From Trileptium ribeirensis (Eukaryota; Nematoda; Enoplea; Enoplida; Thoracostomopsidae), in contig JASANE010020038.1 in assembly GCA_030248225.1 (NCBI GenBank), positions 1-64,000 on the forward strand: DNA of 64,000 nucleotides, in the 5' to 3' direction. The position numbers and the translations under genes are program-made. The notes beneath the pieces were generated by a model, which had not been told where the DNA came from, made no database searches, and saw only the letters and a list, made by a program, of their open reading frames with translations. Shown piece by piece: positions 58,443 to 64,000 of this stretch. Numbering within the stretch: the stretch's first letter is position 1; every line of letters begins with the position of its first letter.

Positions 58443-58609
58443 TTCAGTGGGGATAGGTTTCTGTTCGCGAACAAATCCAATGTAAATCTGACAGAGTAAA
58501 AAAAGGGCCCTGTACTTTGTCAGTGATTGTTCGCAAACATAATCTTTTTTGATTCAGAAGCGATAAATTTTTGTTCATAAACAATTTGATTGTTCGCGAA
58601 CAGAAAATG
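58443..58609. repeat. Cluster of TGTTCGCGAACA-type palindromic boxes
   Basis: CTGTTCGCGAACAAAT (about 58452), ATTGTTCGCAAACAT (about 58527), TTTGTTCATAAACAAT and ATTGTTCGCGAACAGAA (about 58590) lie within 160 bases. The outer two are inverted relative to each other, with the stretch CTGACA...TGTCAG also paired. This may be a small MITE built of such boxes; a binding-site cluster is also conceivable. Confidence 0.5.
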
Positions 58610-60599
58610 TCCAATTTTTGCTTGAGAAGATAGAGTCCGCTAACGCATTTTTTAAAAAACAAAATAGAATAGACGTTGGGCGCAGGTTAAGTTTAATCGC
58701 GCATTATTGCCATATATATTGTTCGTACCATATTGTGTTCATCGTTGTTAACTCTTTGATAATTGTTGACACTTGTGGGCCATGCGAAACTCGCATGACC
58801 CTGGTATTTCTGTGCACATGGATAAATTGTTGCTGCTCTGCCGGGTTGGGTGTGGTACCTCAGAGTACCTTACCGGTCGCGACCCACCATCTTTATTCAC
58901 TGTACTAGCTGTAGTTGTATTGATTCTAAAATGTATCGACCTTGTTCTGTATACGTATTATTATCTTATATATAACCGGCCGGGTTTGGTGAGGCCCTTT
59001 GGGGTACCTTACCCTTCCCGAAACGCAAATTGCCTATAGAATGATGCGATTTCCGAACTTATCTAGGTTGCAAAAAGAGTACGACATGACTTCGCGCGAT
59101 AGGATTGAGAAAATTTAGTTATTTTAGATAGGAAACTTGGGTACTTGTGGAAAACCCGTCCCAACCGCCTTTGCTTGTGAAAATTTTCCCCGAGTTGTGG
59201 CAGTTCGCTGTGAAGCGGATAACAATTGAGGCAAATAATCTGAAATGTATTAGTAAAATTTCGTAAATATTAATTTTGCCAGTGTTCATTTTCATACAAA
59301 ACACTGGAAAACTGCAATATTAAAATAAAATATCCGCTACCATTGTTAATTTTCTTGGCAAATGTTAGCTGATTAGAAAAGATTTAAAACGACAGTTCCG
59401 AACCCTCGGATTGATGGTCTTTACGGTTCCGACCCGTAACTGTGGAACGGTTCAGAATTTACAAGAGATGATCATACTTTTTGATACAAGTCTTCGGTCT
59501 TTCCAATAAGACCGGTATTGTGCAAATGCGATCAGGATCCACGGACATATGAAGGGAAATTTAATATAAAATTAATACTTAGCAAAATACTTTTAGGGTT
59601 GAGTAAAATTTAGTTACCCGAACCACTAATTTCTACAATAGTCGTGATTGAAATTATCAGTATTATCTATACCATAAGATGATTTGGGATCATACTTAAT
59701 TCCGACTTTTACTTGGTGGTAATAATCGTAAGACTCTTTTTAAGAAGTAACACAGCGACGTCGCTGGTCAGGCTTCATAAACGAAATTCAAGGAGTTAGG
59801 CTAAGGTCAGTATAAAACTAGTGAGAGCCCGACCCTTTTCTGCTAAAAAGGTTTGTAATGTTATTCAGCCCTCGTGGGATAGAAAAAAATTGAACAACGT
59901 GAAAGGAACTTTCTTACTAAAATTGTACCCAATACTATGATGCTTGCAGTACGCTGCGAGAATCCGTGCTTTTTATTAGGAATTCAGAAAACAGTTCCAC
60001 CGATCGCAACCTAAGCCTTGGATATCATATGAACCTCAAGTTGGATCAAAACTTTCAATTTAGTAATTTTCCCTGGATATGGCTCGATCTAGCGGTTTCA
60101 TAATGTTGTATAAAATTCACGCAAAATTTCTCTGATAAAAGAAAATATTTTCCACACGTTTTATCAGCTAGGCATTGTGTACAAATCTGATGGCGATGTT
60201 TTTTCGGAAATAATACTGTTGGGAGAATCTTAAAAGATATATTTCCGTCCTAATCTGCTTTTATCGAGACCTCCGAGACGATAAATAGGATATCCGCACT
60301 GCGCGCCCCTGTTTCGCAGTGGTTCACGAGTGTAACCATTGAGATTGTCGTGCACAGTATATTTTTGAGCCACAATTGAGTCAAGATTTGAGCTTCGGAT
60401 ATGTATATTATACATTTCTATTATCATTTGTCTTTGTTAAGCAAGGATGATACCGAACACGAATTATTCGCGAGCCTGCGGAAATGTGTCGTTAGTGGAC
60501 GTCAAATCTTCCTTAAGCTTTCCACATTCCCTCCGGATTGGTAACCACATCTTTGTTCCTTGCTACGTATATTAAACTTTTCCCGTACCGACACCCTTA
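58610..60599. other. No gene seen
   Basis: I found no recognisable coding family, no tRNA and no element boundaries here, and specifically no match to the missing C-terminal part of COASY. Confidence 0.4.
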
Positions 60600-62400
60600 G
60601 CCAGTCACGGTATGTATACTAAGTCCCGATGAGCTGGCCATCAGATAAGTTTGAGCAGAGCCAATTAAAAGAGACCGCTAAAACCGGATATGCCGTCTAA
60701 AAGTTCCCTGTATTAATGTGCTTATATACTTGTGAATGATAAAGGATCCCCGGGAGCATCAATTCCCGACCCAGGATTGGTCAAATGGTGTTACCTGAAA
60801 ACACCTTTCGCTTCAGTAACTCTAGTCCATCTCCTGAGGATCTTAGGATATCTAAGTGCTTGTAATTAATTGAACCGGAAACTTACGGTCATGTCATGTC
60901 ATTCGAATGAGTCGTACCGTTTATAAATCGTACCTTGCTATCGTATTGTTGTAAAATTATGTTTGTTTTTGATTGTTGTCATTACTATGATTCGCTGTAT
61001 AATTGTATTATTTATTATGTACCTGTATGCTTTGATTTAGTGTAGTATAGGATAGGTGTAGTCGGGTCACACCCTGATCCCTGTAGCATATCGCCAGACT
61101 AAGCGTAACCGTTGTATAATTGTTGCCCGCCTTCTGCTTACCTGAACCTGCCTAATGGGGCTTGTTATTTTTATTATTATTACTGTACGAAAATGAGTAG
61201 TTTTCTACTCGCGCCTTGTTAACTGGCCCATGCGATCTATTGCCTGCCCGCTTCCCCCGAATTCCGTAAGGTAATCTCAGCCGTCGTCACAGTATTAGTT
61301 GGAATCGAGGAGATTAGTCGAACCTACGGAACGACTCGTTAAAAAGGCGATGACCCAAGTTTTACCCTAAACCCGTTAGTTGAATCGTGTTAACTCCGTT
61401 CGTGTATTGTAATCGTAATACCCATGGTGTTTCTTTTATGAATATGCTCGTGTTGTGAATTTTGTAATCGTATCGTCTTATTCCTATATTTACCTAAGGT
61501 GTACCCGATCACCTTATCAATAAACAGTATTTGAAAACTTATTATGTTCTCGTGTTTATTTGTGTCTTATATAGCATTAAGCATCAAAGGGGTTTGAAAT
61601 CGTCGCCCCATTAGACTACCTGCGTTCAGACTTGAGGCCAAGGAGGCCGCAAGTCTTAGTGTAGTTCGCCGATTCACTAAGGTGTGATCACGACTCGCGC
61701 GACCTCAATGTTCTTCAAGAATTCTCCTCGCCACCCCGAAACAAGATTATTAGATGAGACGGCTCGTCAAGCAAACGTCGAACTTCCATCGAACAATTAC
61801 GATCAGACATTAAAATGTCTAGGAATTGTCGAACCTAGTGGGGTACTGGCCAAAGTCGTCGTTTGACACTTACAGGTGGAATTAGAAGAGGGAGTAGTGG
61901 CATGATCTCTTTGGCCTGTGAACAGGTGACGGAGCCATCCTCCCCGGGAACCTCAAAGGTAGTACCATGTAGACTACGCGCGCAACCCATCCGGCAGGAT
62001 CAGAACACATCCTGTGACACTATCCTGCGGCTTGCTAAGCTCCGTAGCTTGTTCAGACAAAAAGAGACAATGAATCCCGTAGGTCCGCCCTTGAAGTTAC
62101 TATAGTCGTGGTCGTATAGCATTGCGTTTTGGAAGTGTGCAATGCAGTAGGTTAACGGCACTGTTACACCTATAATACTTTCTAAGTTTTGTTATTAGAC
62201 TTTAGCGTATTGCATTAATTTATTTGTAACATAGGAATAACTTACCTATTTTTAGGGAGCCTAACGCGGGATTTTTGAAAATTTGAACACTCCGCCTATG
62301 TTTAGGCACCCCCCAACAGGGATCGGAAATCCGAGGTCAGTTGCGACCTTGAGGATAAAGGAAATAACACATATAGGGGTCGCGATAAATTTTTTTAATT
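60600..62400 (+). other. Unclassified segment, possibly decayed retroelement
   Basis: Base composition here is more balanced than around it. A stretch with AATAAACAG near 61520 is followed by GTGTTTATTTGTGTCTTATA and then by two adjacent open stretches (about 61684-61866 and 61863-62105) rich in Arg, Pro and Ser. This could be the LTR and gag start of a retroelement, but I see no second LTR, primer-binding site or zinc knuckle. I do not recognise the proteins. Confidence 0.2.
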
Positions 62401-62689
62401 CAAACATGACCCTCTATATTGTCAAAAACAACTGAAAATCAAATTCTAACTAGTTGCTGTGCCAGTGCTACGGTTTTTTATTTCCACACAGACATTAATT
62501 GGAAAGTAACGCGCGAATTTTTTGCTAAGGGCACTAGGAGTGTAAATTATGAAAGTGTCTTTTGGTCTATGGGTGTAATAATAATAATGTCAAAAAACAG
62601 GTCATTGCACACAAAGGGTACCGTGTTAGGCATCATAAAAGTGCCCTTTACACAACGTGTAAAATACCTGAACAGGACCCCAATTAGAA

Positions 62690-64000
62690 TCATGTTACCA
62701 AAGCTAGACGTTGTGTAAGCATAATATATCTAACTAGTTTCACGATGCCTTTCTTAACAACAGTGTCTCGACTGGTGCTGTCCCTCCCGTAAACTAATTT
62801 ACGTGTATCCCTCCATTTACTGCAAGTATAAAGGAAGTGATCCCTACTTTCTGTGACACAACACCGATCACACAAACTGGACGCTACTAATTTCATCTTA
62901 TGTAGATAGGACACAATGACCAGTTATAATCTGAATACATAATCTCATACGTGGCTTGTTCATTTGTAGAAGCAGTTTCCTCCAGCTCGGATGTATTACA
63001 GGAAGAAATGCTTTTGTAGTCATACAAGTAGGAATATTGTGCCATCTCTCAAGTTGAGTTGCAGTAGTACAGTTATTAATGTATCCTTTTACATTGCAAT
63101 ATGAAAGAGGTAGAGATGGGCCTGGTCCAGAGTACTGTGATGCAGAACCCCTTCTGGCTAATCCATCAGCTATCTCATTTCCTTCTATAGCAGAGTGACC
63201 CGGCACCCAGGCAATATTAAGTTTGTTATAACAGCTCAATTTATTGATTTCCTTGCGTACCTGTCCTATCAATTTTGAGTTGTACTCAAAACCATCAATG
63301 GCAGCAATTGCAGCTTTGCTATCTGAAAAGATCCATATGCGCTTACCTCTAACACCTGTGATTATCAAATGATTTGTGCACATAATCACAGCATAATCCA
63401 TTGGCTGAGCCAGCAAATGATCTGGAACAAATTTCCTGACCGCAAGGTGTCCCATATCCTCATCATTGTAATTCCACAGACCTAAAATTTTTAACCGACA
63501 GTAGTCCTTAATTGCGGACTCTTGTATAACTAGATCAATTGATCTTAAACCCAGTATTGTCTCCATGCCTAACGTGGGGGTAGACCCTATACCGCCAGTT
63601 ATCATAAGACAGACCATTCTTTGCACCCTAACCAGTTTGGATATATATAATTGTAGCTTGGCCCTATGCCACCAGACAATAGCTCCGTAACTTACCATTG
63701 GCAGAATAACCATATTATATATCCATAGAAGCGTTTTTGGTCTGAGACCCCACGTCTTACCAACAGCTGATCTGCAAGCCATAATCACTCTACTGGCCTT
63801 TGCCGTAGAGTAATTTATGTGATGTCCCCATTGCAGCTTGCCATCTATAATAAGACCAAGATACTTAGTCTCTGTAACTGAAGGTATATATTTTCCAAAG
63901 ATACAGAAATTATCAATATTGGCTAATCTGCGTTTTCTGCTAAAAACAACAGTATTGCATTTTGATCCATTAACTTCCAAACCTTTGGATTTGCACCATT
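62690..64000 (-). pseudogene. LINE (Jockey/I/R1-like) ORF2, C-terminal part, runs off the window
   Basis: The frame is open from the right edge, with the late reverse-transcriptase region GLEVNGSKC, VVFSR and TKYLGLIIDGKLQWGHHI (about 63869-63816), then the thumb WIYNMVILPMVSYGAIVWW. An RNase H domain follows with IWIFSDSKAAI and WVPGHSAIEGNEIADGLARR. The first RNase H block with its TDGS-type Asp and the following Glu is missing: the frame passes from VPDHLLAQPMDYAVIMCTNH straight to the SDSKAAI part, suggesting an in-frame deletion of roughly 60-80 residues. A frameshift near 62898-62914 separates the main frame from a Cys/His tail (LCDRCC...DHFLYTC) typical of these ORF2 ends, stopping at 62690. 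It is probably a dead copy. The 3' untranslated region and A tail left of 62690 could not be delimited. Confidence 0.85.

Noticed and set aside
61684..62105. Two adjacent open stretches as a retroelement gag
   Set aside because: No zinc knuckle, protease or paired LTR is visible; kept only as an unclassified region.

Overview
The window is animal nuclear DNA: AT-rich, gene-poor and dense in transposable elements. The evidence is a spliced gene with GT...AG introns, mostly of 0.6-5 kb, an eight-exon match to the animal bifunctional coenzyme A synthase (COASY) fusion, a LINE with an RNase H domain, a Polinton/Maverick, Tc1-like and hAT-like miniature elements, and a tRNA-derived SINE. I cannot name the species. 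All similarity statements come from reading motifs by eye; no search was run.

Layout. (1) 38-22010 is one giant imperfect palindrome: two arms of about 11 kb, a few percent different, around a loop of about 25 nt at 10913-10937. It has no convincing gene. Each arm carries a further ~600-bp inverted repeat near its outer end, and parts of the arms match single-copy repeats later in the window. (2) 22011-29622 is intergenic, with a SINE (about 25010-25217), a three-copy ~270-bp tandem repeat (about 26600-27345) and one copy of a dispersed repeat (about 28130-28610). (3) 29623-52270, plus strand, holds eight exons (1389 coding bases, 463 codons) of COASY, in frame across all seven junctions. They cover the N-terminal region, the complete phosphopantetheine adenylyltransferase (PPAT) domain and the first part of the dephospho-CoA kinase (DPCK) domain. 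The C-terminal ~100 residues were not found before the window ends. Introns 4-7 are each 4-5 kb and full of repeats; intron 6 also holds an antisense exon encoding a PWWP domain. (4) 53157-58393 is a short, internally deleted Polinton with ~215-bp terminal inverted repeats, 5'-AG...CT-3' ends and a perfect 6-bp target duplication. It keeps a broken integrase and the C-terminal part of its type-B DNA polymerase, and carries an hAT-like element and a 769-bp foldback element. (5) 58400-62689 has no recognised gene. (6) 62690-64000, minus strand, is the C-terminal part of a LINE ORF2 running off the right edge.

The only host genes supported are COASY and the PWWP exon. COASY would perform the last two steps of CoA synthesis. 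The rest is mobile or repetitive DNA that has enlarged its introns and flanks. The best things to check are whether the 22-kb palindrome is real or an assembly/read artefact, the compact Polinton derivative with nested insertions, and what became of the 3' end of COASY.
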